DNA from: Takifugu bimaculatus
Lineage: Eukaryota; Chordata; Actinopteri; Tetraodontiformes; Tetraodontidae
Length of the DNA: 64,000 nt
Reading direction: 5' to 3'
Assembly: GCA_004026145.2 (NCBI GenBank)
Contig: CP034993.1
Span: 11,969,290 to 12,033,289, forward strand
Of the stretch, positions 14,323-26,530 are shown piece after piece (within the stretch, counting starts at the first letter, position 1; every line of letters starts with the position of its first letter). The notes under the pieces are model-generated. The model was not told the origin of the DNA. It searched no databases and saw only the letters and a list, made by a program, of their open reading frames with translations. Both the position numbers and the translations under genes were made by a program.

Positions 14323-17300
14323 AGGTGCTGGCTGTAATGTCTGAAGTTCCTATTTAAAATGGCTTTCTGACTGCGTAGAGCTCACACAGGACTCTGCAGC
14401 TTTAATCCGTAGGTCCCACGGGCGCTCTGCAACAACGTGGAGAAAGCGGAGTGCGCTCGCTGCCTCCGGTCACATCTCGGCATAAGAAAAGAACATTTCA
14501 TGTGTGATGCTCCCACAGCCTATGGATGCACCCTCTGAAACAGAGGCAGCAGTAATGAATGTAAACATATGGCATGTGTCCGCTTCAGCCCTTTCTCTCC
14601 TCCGCAGCACCTTGAGTCGTGTGCAGGGCGCCAGCTTGACATAATCCACTGCACATACTAATCACTCGCAGATTGATCTCGGCCATTTTGGCTCCATCAG
14701 TTGCTGTACACCGACTGATCCCAGAGAAATCAATTGACAGCTCAAGGTAGGCAAATATGGAGAAAAACTATGGATTTCTCAGGGCCTGAGACGAATTCTG
14801 AAATCTTGGAAATGGTCAGCGCGAGCGAATTCCGTTTGGGTTCAACAAACTCTGGGTGAGCCAGACAGCCCGCACTGATAAAGTTATCTGGTATCTATCA
14901 AGAAGAAAATGCACTTAACCCCCCCACATTCATTCAGGCTGCTGTGTTATCAGCACTGTAATGGAAATTGATAAAAGCGAGCCGTCTTATCATAATCCCA
15001 CATACATAACAGAGGGGAGATCTATTTTTAGGGAAGTGGAGGCAAACAAGTTGGGCTGAAAGCAAAGGGCAGGAAGAGCAGCTTGCCTCCCGGTTGGAGA
15101 TCAGATGTTATCAGACTATATTGACAGGCCAGCTCAGGGAGGTGCCAGCAGCCTCGGGTTTGTCACCGGCATTCCGTCACAATGGGCCAGCTGCTGCCAT
15201 CAGCACGGGCATCCAAAAGTGAGGCAGAGGCTGAGTAAGCAAAAGCGCACAGAAATGCAGCGCAGTGATAAAGACACAAGACAGCAGGAATTAAAAGACC
15301 TAAATCTAAGAGGAATATCATTAAGGAGGCAGCTGGAGGTGTGTTTGTGGGGGGGGGGTGGCTGCTACACGCTGACACCGTTTCTCTGCATCTCTGTGTA
15401 TATTATTAAACCTTCAACGTTAAATAAATGTAGCGGGGGACAGTCAAAGTCGTGGAATAATTATGGTGCCGGAAATGCTGATTTAAGGAAACACTGTGCA
15501 GCTCCGCCTTGTTGTCCATTATTCACACAACACACTGATGTGGATTTATCCTCCCAGAATAAAAAAAAGGCAGGGAACAAAATAAACGGGAAGCAGAAAT
15601 TCATTAAATCACTTCAAAAACTGAGCTTTATCCATCAGGCGCGCATATAAAGTACATCATTTGCAAGTTCATCGATTTCCCTGCATAAAGCGCGTCCTTG
15701 AATCGAAAGGAAAAAGTCTTTGTGTGCGGGTCAGACAAAAATTTGAGTTCTCTTAAGTACCAGAGCTACCTGTTGAGAACCCACTGAAGTGAGAGAGCGA
15801 GGCGCAGATGAATAATGAAAAAGAACGCTGCCGGCCTGGAAAACATTGGGAATGTCTTCCCTGACGGGATCTCTTCCCTCAGCTCACGGTGGGCTGAGAG
15901 CTCTTATATGTCCAGATTCCCCACAGAGACACTGATTAAGTCAAGTCAGTCCTCAAGCCTGCCTGCAACTGAGCTACAGCTCACTCAGTACGCTATCAGA
16001 CAACACCCCCCCGCTCCCTCTCATTCATCCATTCACTGCTTCACTCTTCATTTAGATGCTGATGCTGAGAGCTCCAGGCCCTGAGTGTTGCAAAGCAGCA
16101 GGTTCTAGGTTGTAGAGCTAGCTGAGAGCTGTGGTGTGAGGAAAGCACCACGAGACGGAGGAGGGTAAACGATCTCTGAAGGCCATCGTATTAATGAAGC
16201 CTTTTCATTACTAGCAGGAATGAAAACGATTGGTGGGGGCTAATGAGCTCCAAGGTCCAGGCTCCGCGGAGCAGAACCGCGAGGCGATCATAGCAGGAGG
16301 CAAAGGTGATGAGCTCTGAACGCCATCGCCTCTCGCCACGAATGTTTGGCTATCATAGGAACAAGGATACGTGGGGGGAGAAAGGTGGACAGATGAGGCG
16401 CTGGGACTCAATATGGCAGGCAGCTACAGGCAGGAGGGGAGAAGATGAATGACGGAAGGGGGGCGTGTGCTTCACTGTCAGTGGATTAAAGGGAGGTAAA
16501 GCGTGGAAAATGTCTCCATCGCCTGCTTTAAAGCGTTAGCACACTTAAAAGTTGATGAAGCAGAGCACGTTCTTTGAACCCCTCCCAACCCTCCACCCCT
16601 CGTCACCTGCACGTTGTTCCATTTCGAGTCTTTACGTCGGCGCACCTCCTGACAAAAATCCTGCGTTTACCGCTGTACAGGGTTAAGATCACCCTGGGTG
16701 GCTGCTGACAGTCGGAGGGATTTAGGGAGATTTACAGCACATTGGGGACAGGATCAGTTCCGGCTCAGGTCGGTCTGTCCTGGACCTTCTCAGGGGAGGG
16801 CAGGGGAGGGCTCGTGCCACCGAATGATGGTCAAGGACACCGGAACCCTCCCCCGCATCCCCGCTCATCTCCCATGCTGTATCCTCCTGCACCCGGAACA
16901 GCTGGATCCCGGTGTGAACAAGAATTTAACCAGCCTGATTTATACACCACGAGTCCCAAAGACAATATGTAAATGGAGATGATGTCAGACAACGCAGAGT
17001 TCGTGTGACTCTTCCTTGTTTCACCGTGATTCAACATCGGCGTCGACAGTGACGAAGGTTCATGGCCTGTTGTGCATATGAGATGAGGGAGCCAAAACTG
17101 CTGTTGATGGAGATTTGAGTGGGTTGGGGGGGGGCGGGGGGGTGTTTGTTCTCTTCCTTTCAGAATCAGACCCAAGTGGAGCGGGGGCACCGCTAGCTTT
17201 CCATTTGAATTCAGCTGCACAAATGTAATCGAGGCGTATCACTTTCATCTCCATTTATCTCCTCCACCCCTCTCGCTTTGGAGCACTGCTTGTCTCCAGT

Positions 17301-19388
17301 GCTCGAGTGTCCCGACACTGTTGGGCTCCCTCTGATAGATTGGTGGAGGATTCCCGGGCGTCTTTGTGGCTGGACACTGATCTATGTTGCATGAAGTCCA
17401 TATCCACAACCTACCCCTAACTTTTTTTTTCCCAACATTTTTCTTTGACGTTCATCTTCATCCGCACTAAATTCCCGTCTCTGCCGCGTGATCTTGATGA
17501 ATAGTTTTAAAAGACGTCCCTGTTTGCAGAACTCCGCGGCTCTCGGTTGTCCCACATTGAGAGAAGCGGTAACGACCAGCATGATCACGCTGAGACAGCG
17601 GCCAGAGAGAACTCTGCCAGGGTGTTTCCTCCTCACGCGACACCCTTGTTCACGGCCTCCAATTATGTTGGATTAGGTATGTTATGTGGAGGTTGTTATG
17701 GTTGTTTACTGAGGTTTTTGACGTCCTGCTTCGAGTTTAAGTCGGCGGTTGTGCTGTAAACACAAGTGCATTAGCACTTGTCACTGAAAGCTGCATGGTA
17801 AACTCATTAGCCGTTAATATTTTCCTTCCAATAAAACGGGCCCATCGTGGGTTGATTTACTGCAGGTAAAAGTGCTGGTTGCATTAATGCGCTGATGCTC
17901 ACAGCTCTGTTCTTTATCTCTTTTTCCTTTTCTACCCCCTGATGTTAATAAACTTGAGTAATGTTGTTGCGGGCAGTTGCTGCTTGGGGTTTTTAATTAA
18001 AATAGCAAGTTACAACCCACTCACAGCAATCCGGGGCTCCGTGTTTGCGCTGCGATGCAGCGTGATATTAAAGAAGCCTGGAAATCAAATATAGAGAGGA
18101 GGCAGGAAACAAGTCACAGGAGTAAGTGAGGAACCCTCAGCCGAGGCCGACAGAACCGGAGCTTTTATTGTTGCAGTCGTCATCGCACGGCTCCAGTAAT
18201 TACCCTGCCAGTGACTTCAGCACTTCCGCACAGAGCATTTGTGTAGACGATTTCGATTTTGCCGAGCCGGAAGCCTCGACCACGCCGATCAGATGAGAAA
18301 ACCGGAGGAGGCAGATAGTGACATATGTCGGTCCCCAAACCCCGCGTCGCGCGCGGCTCCGCTAGCGCCGCCGCGGCTCGCTCCGGCTCAGGCTACACTG
18401 GGCCGGCTGAACAGGACAGGAGCTGTTGCCATGGTTACCCTTTTCTCAGCTCACTCGCTCCCAGAGCACAGGAAAACTGTGCCATTATCCCGTACTTTGG
18501 ATGGGAGAAGAGAGATGGAAGCGGAGGGAGGGGACAAGAGCGGGAGAGAAATGGCGGACCTAATGCATACATCATCCAAATTTGCAGTCATTTACCCTCC
18601 TTTCATACTTTGCGCCAGTTCCAACCTTTTTCTCCATCTGTCAGCAGAGCTGTGCTCCTCTCTCCCTCTCGTGTGGGTAAACACCTTCTCCAATAACAGC
18701 CGTGATGATGCATCTCTCTGCTGGTGAATTTGGAACCAGCTGCCTTTTGTTTAAGTTGGTAAAAGAAAAAGATTAGGGCCACACTGTGGTATTATTTCAG
18801 CACATCAGGAGCAACACGCCGCTCTAATGGCAGCCAGCGTGGCTCCTAGCTAAATAAATACTTGTTGGAATAGGAGCAGCACGGCAGGAAGGGACCCAGA
18901 ACGCTACTGTATAGAATGCTAAAGCGAGTTATTCTTAACCTCAGAAATGAGCCCGTACGTGCTTGATTACATGTGAGCGTGCACGTTATACACGGCTTCC
19001 TTCTTCCGCTTCTTGGTCGAGCGTTGTGTGTTGTGCGGTCCACATCATAGCAGTTACCCTGTGAACTAATTACATGGCCGTGTAAATGGAGGCCCCCTGC
19101 TGATGGAGGCTGTGCACGGCGTGATTTCCCCTGGTGCAGAGCCTGTTTGCACTGGCTTGTGCTGTTTGCGTGCGTGTTTCGTTTGGGGTTTTTTGAGCTA
19201 CAAGCTGAAAGAGTGCGTCTTTGTTGAGGAGGTAGAGAAGCCCCTCCGAATGAAAGGCTGCTAGCCCCCCACCGCCACCCCCCGCCCGCCTGATGCAATT
19301 CTCCGCAGGGGCCTGTTCATATTACTGTGGCTGTCCGCCGGTCAGAGCAACACAAACAACACAAAAACAACGCTGTGGAAGTGAAGCC

Positions 19389-19545
19389 GGGGCGGAGCAG
19401 CCGTCGCTCCTGCTCCGCTCCTTCATGTCTGCGGCGTGAAAAGTTCCGGACGTCAGCGCGCATGTCCCGCCCCTTGACAGCTGTCAGTCAAACACCGCCA
19501 CGCTGAGAGATGAGGTGTAATCAGGCAGCATGTGCTGTGATTGGC
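19389..19545 (+). promoter_or_regulatory. Promoter-like motif cluster 0.5-0.7 kb before the last negr1 exon
   Basis: Within about 160 bp there are two GC boxes (GGGGCGG at 19389 and CCCGCCCC at 19466), a CRE-like GACGTCAG at 19449, a perfect 12-bp palindrome TGACAGCTGTCA at 19475-19486 (the sort of site bound by TALE homeodomain proteins such as TGIF/MEIS), and an inverted CCAAT box (GATTGGC at 19539). The surroundings are CpG-rich relative to the intron. The motifs are seen directly. Promoter or enhancer activity is inference. Confidence 0.35.
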
Positions 19546-20073
19546 TGCAGGGATTACAGATTACATTAGAAAGGGAGGGGCTGTTTATTTTAGGCAAGAA
19601 AAAATGTATATCTAAAGCTTTTATTAAGATGGTCATTTTCACCACACTACAATTATAGGTTCTCATTTGCATGTTTCTTCATGTTGACCTCTCCTCTGAC
19701 TGAACTGTCCTCATTTCTGCGGCTAAAATCCCCAGAAATGAACTTTTTACTCAATAATAGATGACGATTTGTCCCATACCCCCAAAACATCCCCCCCCAC
19801 CCCCACCCCAGGACTGAAACAAGCATTAAGTTTGGTAAAAATAGTGAAAAAAAGTGTTATAAATGTCTGTACAATTAAATTAATATACTGGAATAAATGT
19901 CTCGTTTAAGTCAATTAATATGTAGGAGAATTTTAACATGAATATTTTTCTTAAAAACGCTTCCACAGGTTTCTGCAGTGACCACATGAAACCAGCTTCT
20001 TTTTCTTTTCAAACCGAATCTGAGCGAAAGTGCAATCAGCGCTAATCAGAGGTTCTCTTCTTTCCCTCCACAG

Positions 20074-20174
20074 CGGCCAACACCGCGCCGTACGGGAGCA
20101 CAGGGAGCGCGTGCGTCCCGCTGGCCTGTCGATACCTGGTCCTGGTGCTCTCCTCCTTCATCAGCATGTACTAG
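20074..20174 (+). CDS. negr1: negr1 last coding exon (GPI-anchor signal and stop)
   Basis: The exon follows a T/C-rich tract ending CACAG. In the phase left by the 1436-1474 exon it reads Ala, then ANTAPYGSTGSACVPLA, then CRYLVLVLSSFISMY and TAG at 20172-20174. This resembles the end of vertebrate NEGR1 (Kilon), where a YGxTGSA motif precedes a WYLVLTLSSF-type hydrophobic tail that is replaced by a GPI anchor. The small residues in GSTGSA would hold the cleavage site, and the roughly 15 hydrophobic residues after it form the signal. NEGR1 acts on the neuronal surface in adhesion and neurite control. The tail stops several residues earlier than I recall for the mammalian protein. Paralogues lsamp, ntm and opcml end differently, and the downstream zranb2 neighbour also favours negr1. 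Confidence 0.85.
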
Positions 20175-20998
20175 CGGGGGCCAGCACAGACACAGTGACT
20201 GTGGAGAGCATTTACCAGATCCCTTCTCTCACCGCTGATGACTGGAATCAAGTGTGGTACAATTTCAAAAGTCGAGTGGGGGGAAATAATCGGCGGTGTT
20301 TCATGTGGCGGGAATTTTCTTTCATTTGCATTTCAGTGGATTTTATTGTCATGTAAATACTATGAGTTTTTTTAATTACTATATTATTTTTTTTTCTTTC
20401 TTCTCCTCTTTTCGGATTGATTGGACATGTTGTAATTCCCCTGTCTTCTTTCTACACTTATCAAAAGAAAAAGCCCCCGAACCCCCCCTCTCCCTGGCAC
20501 AAAATGTGAGATTAGCATGTGGCTAAAACCATGCCGAAAAACATCAAGCCGTGCCAACAGAACCGCCATGTTAATGTTGTCTTGAATGTATTAGTGGTCA
20601 GACATCCGGATTCTTCTCATTATAATTAAAAAATACAGTTCAGGCTAAAGGAACAAAAAAGGGCGGGGCTTTGATCCGGACCTACGCCGTCATGGTTGCT
20701 TAAATGGACGATTAGTATCGAAGGTGTGCTTTGTTTTAAAGGTCCTGTCGAGTAGATTCAATCAGGCGGCCATCAAAGTAGCAGAGGTATAAATGTGTTG
20801 TAACTTTATATATTTTAATATATCTTAGGCTCTCGTTTATCAGTGGGACCAGCTTCTCTCATCCTGTCGACAGCATTAACACATCTCACCACTTTGTAAA
20901 GTACGAAGGGAGGACCGTTGCTGCCCTGTGTTTACATTTTTTCTGGCAACTATGAATATGTGGTGATTTATTCTTTGTTTTGTTTTTTTCTGTGAGTG

Positions 20999-21023
20999 CA
21001 CACACACACACACACACACACAC
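20999..21023. repeat. (CA)n microsatellite
   Basis: About 12 CA units within the presumed negr1 3' UTR. Confidence 0.95.
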
Positions 21024-21978
21024 TCACGTGCACACGTGAATGTCTTGCAGTGGAGCCTGAAAACGTAGCCGTTGTGAGCTTTTCTCTTTAAGATGCAGTT
21101 CTTTGGAACGCGGCACTTTGGGGTGCAGGGTATTCCGTCTGCTGGCGGAAACCCCACAGATGTGCACTGGGGGGGGTCACTCAGCGTTTTTAGCTTCAAC
21201 GTTTGGCGCCGCACAGCATTTAAACCCACTGTTCATATTTCCACATAATCCAGCAGCAAAGCTAATATTTACAGGCTGAGTTTGTCATAAAGTTAAACGC
21301 TAAAGGCCGTGTAGCTCTGACGAAGACACTTATGCATTTAATTATTCCAAAAAAAAAAATGGAAGCGTAAAAGGGGCTGAAGACGAAGTGTGGCTGAAAC
21401 GAAGGAAACATGTCAATCAGGATTTAATCACACCACAAGCTCAAATATGAAAAGGTTTTTGTTTGTTTTTGTTGGTTAACATTTGACAGATTTCAACCAT
21501 ATCAAACTCAGAAAACTATTTTGTAATCCTGTCATGGCGCATCCAGATACTGTAATGCCTTAATAGAACCATCCCGACATTAAAACGACACCTCCAGAGG
21601 CTCCGAAACGACTCATTTGTGTGACATATTACTGAATACTGAATGTCCATAAACCCGTAGTTGATATATTTATTAAAATAAAAGAACAAAGTACTAAATT
21701 TCCAACAGGTATTTTCAAATAAGCCAGTCTGACAAAGGTGCCGCGTTTGTCGTACAGTTTAACGCAGTTTCGAGTCTTTCTCCCAGATTAGGATGAATGT
21801 TTTCGTTAAGCGATTAATGCTAAAGGGGACTAGCGTTAGCCATGTTCGCACGGTATTTTAATGTGAACTCCTGACTGCAAACCTATAGAGAAATAGCCAT
21901 CGCAGTTAAAACCTAAAGCACAAACACTGTTGGGACTTTTATGTTTACTGACGTTTGTCGGAATTTTGGTTTTTGGGG

Positions 21979-22002
21979 TTTTATTTTATTTTATTTTATT
22001 TT
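21979..22002. repeat. (TTTTA)n microsatellite
   Basis: Four to five TTTTA/TTATT pentamer units in the presumed 3' UTR. Confidence 0.9.
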
Positions 22003-22270
22003 GGATTTAAAAAGTTATCAGCTTCTTTTAAAAATTCTGGAAACACTGCACCATGACATCTCGTTTAAATGTTACTGTATAAAGAAAATGGATTGGAAGT
22101 ATATTTATTCTCTTCCTTTATAAAAATGGTGTATGAAAAAATAGATTTGACACATGTAAAACTATGTGAAATTGATTTGAATGAGGCACATTATGCATAG
22201 ATTATAATTGTGGTCAAGTTAATTTAGATGTCAGAATTGACTTTATGTTTTCTTTTTCTATTTTTGTCAG

Positions 22271-22647
22271 CGGAGTACATCGAAAAGAACAATTGCAATC
22301 AGAAAAACCTACTTTTTTGCAAAAGAAATGTGTGTGAGCTAATATACCAGTATTATAGAACAGAATCAATGTGTGTATATTTGGGGAAAATAGGAAATCC
22401 TTTTTGGTCTTTAGAGCCAGTGTGTAGTCCTAGTTTTCACACACTCGCGTGTTTGACGATGTGCAGAGAAGTATGGTTGTGCTGCATGTCAAAGTTAACC
22501 TGTGTTCTTGAGGTGGCCATTTTACAGATGTTCATAATTTTTATGAATTTAGCCTTTTCTTTTTTAACTTGGGTTCTTGAATCTGGTCTGAAAACAGCGC
22601 CTCCTACAGACCACCTGTTTGTGATTTGTTTGAATCAACTTTGCTGA
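22271..22647 (+). CDS. Speculative alternative terminal exon of negr1
   Basis: A strong acceptor (TTTTCTTTTTCTATTTTTGTCAG) ends at 22270. Joined to the G left by exon 1436-1474, the exon would open as Ala-EYIEKNNCNQKN and stay open for about 125 codons to TGA at 22645-22647. Near the end lies a hydrophobic segment (VLEVAILQMFIIFMNLAF) long enough to span a membrane. Such an isoform would be a transmembrane protein and not GPI-linked. The seen facts are the acceptor, the phase match and the open frame. The sequence is A/T-rich, many residues are the kind that T-rich random DNA encodes, and no family is recognised, so chance is the likelier explanation. Confidence 0.12.
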
Positions 22648-22831
22648 TTAAAAGTACCGATATTCAGAGTCATGATAATTATTGTGGCACATTGGTGACA
22701 GTCTGGAGTTATGTTGGTCGCTTGTCTGAGCAGTTACGACCATGCTAGTATTTCATATGAAATGTACTGGATGTTGATTATTTTGAAAAATGATATTAAT
22801 GAGTCCCTTATATCGGATCCATATTATTTGC

Positions 22832-22837
22832 AATAAA
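22832..22837 (+). terminator. negr1: Candidate polyadenylation signal of negr1
   Basis: AATAAA with TGTA elements upstream and a T/G-containing stretch about 70 nt downstream. An earlier AATAAA at 21677 and a later one at 23616 are alternatives. Confidence 0.35.
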
Positions 22838-24101
22838 AGTCTACATGTTACAGTATAAACCCACATCTGAGTTAATGAGCGCTTGGGAACATTTTGTGAG
22901 CTCCTCAACAACACTATAAAACACTGAATGTCCCACTGCTACAGTTTCCCCCGCGTGTAAAAGCCCCTTTAAATGCTTCAAGCTTTATTCTTCAGCTAAA
23001 CAAATATCTTTATCAGTTGTCTCACGAATGCCAGGCTGTTCAGTTTGAGGCTTATTTTGGGGTTGATTTTATGGTAAATAAGCTACCTGACCTGTGATAT
23101 TAGTGTTACCATGATGGGAAGTGATGAACTCACTCTTTCGGTAATATTTGGATTCATTTTTATTATAACACAAATGAAACAAACACAAGCAAAAAAAAAA
23201 AAAAAAGAGCTGTGAAAATGCTTAAGCTATGAAGGGAAAAGATCTTTTAAAAATCAGGACTGCTGCATATTGAACAAGGACAGAGACGATTTTCCGCTTT
23301 CTATGAACATTAAAAAGTTTCATATAAGAGTGCTGACTTCCTGTTTAGGGCCCTCCCACTGCAGCAGGTCATACACACACAGGTGCGCAACGTCCAACGT
23401 GCCTCTTCCCAAGTGACATCACACATGTGCATATCTTCATACGCCCCACACGGAGAACAGTTGTCCGTGTCCCTCGTCGCCTCATTGACCACACCCACAT
23501 TTAGGATCAATCACCAACAGTTCCCGGACGCCCAGGAAGCTCGTGAGCAGCGTCCAGGTGGCCATGTAAGGCGAGGACACGTGCTTCAGGTGTTGAGATC
23601 TGGAAGGTCCCACAAAATAAAGGAATAACTGAACCTCTGAACTGTGGACTTTAGCTCTACATTAGCAGGTGGTGTCGTGTCTCATATCATTCTAACATCA
23701 AATATTTAGCGTAGCGCTCTCAGGCCTCCACGGGGATGAAACCAGCCTCATTTTAAGTCCGCGCCTGCAGTTCTGGCTCAGGATCTGCGCGCTGGACTTA
23801 TTGAGTCATCCTAATTTTGCAGCATCCCTCATATTTGATCTCCTCTCTGCCCTCCGACTCCAGAAATCCTCGTCAGCTCAGAGGCTCGGAAGCCGACGCA
23901 CACAGGAATAATCGCAGTTCGCCGCCGGTTACCATCATTGACCGAAGCGCGCGTCCTGGCACTTACCCATTAATTCATAGTTACAGGTGCCCACCGCGCT
24001 TTCTATCCCATAATGCACCTGTGCTATAAAGGGGTGCTTGAATGGTGACTAAAGTGTCCAGGGGGGTGACCTCCCTCTTAAAAGAAGAGGCAGAGGCCAC
24101 G

Positions 24102-24115
24102 GCGCCACCTGCAGG
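24102..24115 (-). promoter_or_regulatory. CTCF-like motif
   Basis: Read on the - strand this is CCTGCAGGTGGCGC. It matches 13 of 14 positions of the CTCF core CCASYAGRKGGCRS. It lies about 1.2 kb beyond the presumed end of negr1. The motif is seen; occupancy is unknown. Confidence 0.4.
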
Positions 24116-24669
24116 GATCACCTCCTGCTCTGTGCTGACAGCAGAGAAAAACCTCCACCCACACATTTAAGATAAGAGGATTTGAAATATTCATGCCGAC
24201 TTGTATTATTATTACAACCTGAACTTTTAAACCTCCAGATTGGGGTCGGCCTGCTGCTCTCTCTCCCGTGCTCCTAAATTCTGAAGTTAAAGTTGGTGCC
24301 TATTTAAATATCATCCCAGCCACGTATTTATACTCTTTCACCATCGAGTTCCAACCTTCAGCATTTGAATATGAACTGAAACTTCCCTGTTTAATTACGT
24401 TTATTAGACGCCGCGCGTGTGCGGACGTGTGTGTTTTAATTATTACGGCTTTTAGCGTCTGATTTTATCAATGTCACAAGCTTCCATATTCATTACTCGT
24501 AACTTTATTTATGTTATAAGCAGGTTTAGGAGGTCTGTAACCTCGCAGCAGATCACTAATTCATGCAGCCGTGTGACACTTATCACAAATCTGCTTTAAA
24601 TTCCAGTGCCAGTGTCCAAAGAAAAAAAGAAAAACAAGATGTTGTGGACTCCAGGATGTAAGGGTCCAG

Positions 24670-24671
<2 letters not shown>

Positions 24672-24714
<43 letters not shown>
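24672..24714. repeat. (GT)n microsatellite
   Basis: About 21 perfect GT units. Confidence 0.97.
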
Positions 24715-24718
<4 letters not shown>

Positions 24719-25371
24719 GTCCATTTTAATGTGACAATCGTGAAGGTTTTGGAGTGGTTGTTCCAGCGTTTGCGGCCACATTCGGATGATTGGAGCCTGC
24801 TGTTGGGGCCCCACACTGAGGTCCCACCCGGAGGTTCATGTCAGTGAAGTTGTGAAAGCGTGTCCCCCCGTCCTGTCTCCTCACCGCGTCGCTGCGGCGG
24901 CAGCTGCCAGTGCACGAGGGGGGACGTGCCTCTTTTGAAAAGAGGTTATTTGTCAACCCGTCCCTCATTATTTCCACTGAACTGGAAAATAAGTCACCAG
25001 CCAATGATGCAGAGCCCGAGATAATGCCTGGCTTTTAACGCCAGCTATGGCTGCCGCCGACGGGCGCGCTCACGTGGCCGGCGTCAGCGTTCACCATCGA
25101 ATGTGTCACCATTGGACAGGCAGCTCCTGTGAACCCGTTGTGTTCTGTTTCCTCACCTTTCTCCAGGTTGTTCGGGGGCGACTGGTCGCATTTTTCGTCG
25201 TCTCTAGAACGTAAAGTTTCAGTCACGTTGTTTTTCAAATATTCTAAAGGCCTAATGTCCATTTAAGGAGATACGCTGAGGGGCTTTTAGTGGACTATCC
25301 ATATGGTAAATATCCGGAAATAAAGCCGCATTGTTGCGGTAACGTGAAAACCCTGCATCCATTAACTAAAA

Positions 25372-25413
25372 GCTTCTGCCACGTGCACGCTCGCTTCTGC
25401 CACGTGCACGCTC
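25372..25413. repeat. Exact 21-bp tandem duplication carrying CACGTG E-boxes
   Basis: Two adjacent identical 21-bp units (25372-25392 and 25393-25413), each containing the palindromic E-box CACGTG. The perfect identity suggests a recent duplication. Confidence 0.9.
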
Positions 25414-26505
25414 GGTCCGTCTCATTCATGTTTGATGTCATTTCGCAGCAGGTTTGATGCTGATAAATGGATTTGATGATGGAACTACTCTCATGTGCTG
25501 AGCTGAGCTCTGAGCTGTTGTCTCATTATTTATGCTCTAAACAGGAAATGGAATGTGTGGAACCGCTGTGGGCAGGGACAGTTGATGGAAGACAGGAGAA
25601 AAATATGATTTAAGTGTTTCATAAGCGAGAGTAGAGTGTGCTAAAGCTGAAATATTAACAGATGAAGGATAAATTCAGCTGAACATCAGCGAAGAGCTGG
25701 AACAGCGGGATCCTCTGGACCCTCCGTCCCCGCGATCAGCCCGGCTGGAGGACGGTCCCTCACCTGAGACAGCTGCGGCTCCACAGCGCCGCAGAGGATA
25801 TGCAAATGTGGGAGATGGAGTTTATGATCCAGAACCGCTCTGCTCAGAGACGGGACAATAATTGGCAGCAGTTGAAGTCGGGCAGGAGGACGTATCTGTC
25901 AGAATAATGAGGCGTCCTCGTGTCTCCGGTGTCTCCGGAGCCGTGAGAGACGCAGCGACGAGCTCGCTGGCCGTTTGGTTGCTACTTCCTGATGTTTGCT
26001 GATGTGTATTTTACCACATCTGTGCAGGGATACTGCTGCTAACGGTCGCTGTTGTTAGCATAGTTCAGGAGCGCGTCTCGGCTGTTCAAGGTCATATCGG
26101 ACAAATGTGGAGTTGGTGGAGCTGAGAGACTGATTTCTGCTGTACTCATGTCAACATTTTTGCTAATTAAAACATGATTATTGTTTCTTTTTAGGACTGT
26201 TCATCTTCACGCTTCAATGTAAATTCGAGCTTCGGCTCTTACCCCAAAACCTCCCCGAGCGCCATTTCTGATCTTAAAACAAGAATGTTCTCCACGAAAC
26301 AGGTTTTCCTTCCAGCAGAGACACGCGTCCTCTCTTTCCACCCCTTCAATCATCTTTTGTACACTCGTTCCAGCAGAAAGAAAACCAAAAAAGGCAGAGA
26401 TGTTCTTACGCCGCGAGCACCTCTGCCTTCCCTGAAGACGCCCGCACGTCGCCACAAACCTCAGCAATTTCACATTCAAGCTAATGGAAATTTAATCAGC
26501 AGTTT

Positions 26506-26530
26506 GGGGGGGGGGGGGGGGGGGGGGGGG
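26506..26530. repeat. Poly-G run of 25
   Basis: Twenty-five consecutive G residues preceded by TTT and followed by AGG. Runs this long are prone to sequencing length error. Confidence 0.9.

Larger units (their letters stand above)
1475..20073 (+). other. negr1: Last intron of negr1 (about 18.6 kb)
   Basis: The intron runs from the donor GTCAGT at 1475 to a pyrimidine-rich tract with CACAG ending at 20073. It contains a TG repeat and AT-rich hairpin near 4.3 kb, a (GT)n tract near 14.3 kb, a poly-G run at 12.7 kb, GC-rich patches at 18.34-18.42 kb, and a promoter-like cluster at 19.39-19.55 kb. ORFs of up to 181 codons occur (15105-15650 and 18239-18727) but none resembles a known family or has convincing coding character. 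No nested gene, tRNA or intact transposon was recognised. Long introns are typical of IgLON genes. Confidence 0.7.
20175..22860 (+). other. negr1: Probable negr1 3' UTR
   Basis: This A/T-rich sequence follows the stop codon. It contains a (CA)n tract at 20999, a (TTTTA)n tract at 21979, and AATAAA signals at 21677 and 22832. The end point is a guess based on the 22832 signal. An acceptor-like site at 22270 with an open frame to 22647 is treated separately. No other gene was recognised. Confidence 0.45.

Noticed and set aside
15105..15650. 181-codon + strand ORF in the negr1 intron
   Set aside because: No recognisable domain, it includes a poly-Gly stretch from a G run, and it has no splice or start context. 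It is consistent with chance.
18239..18727. 162-codon ORF in a GC-rich patch of the negr1 intron
   Set aside because: GC richness lowers stop density. An overlapping second frame is equally open and neither looks like a protein.
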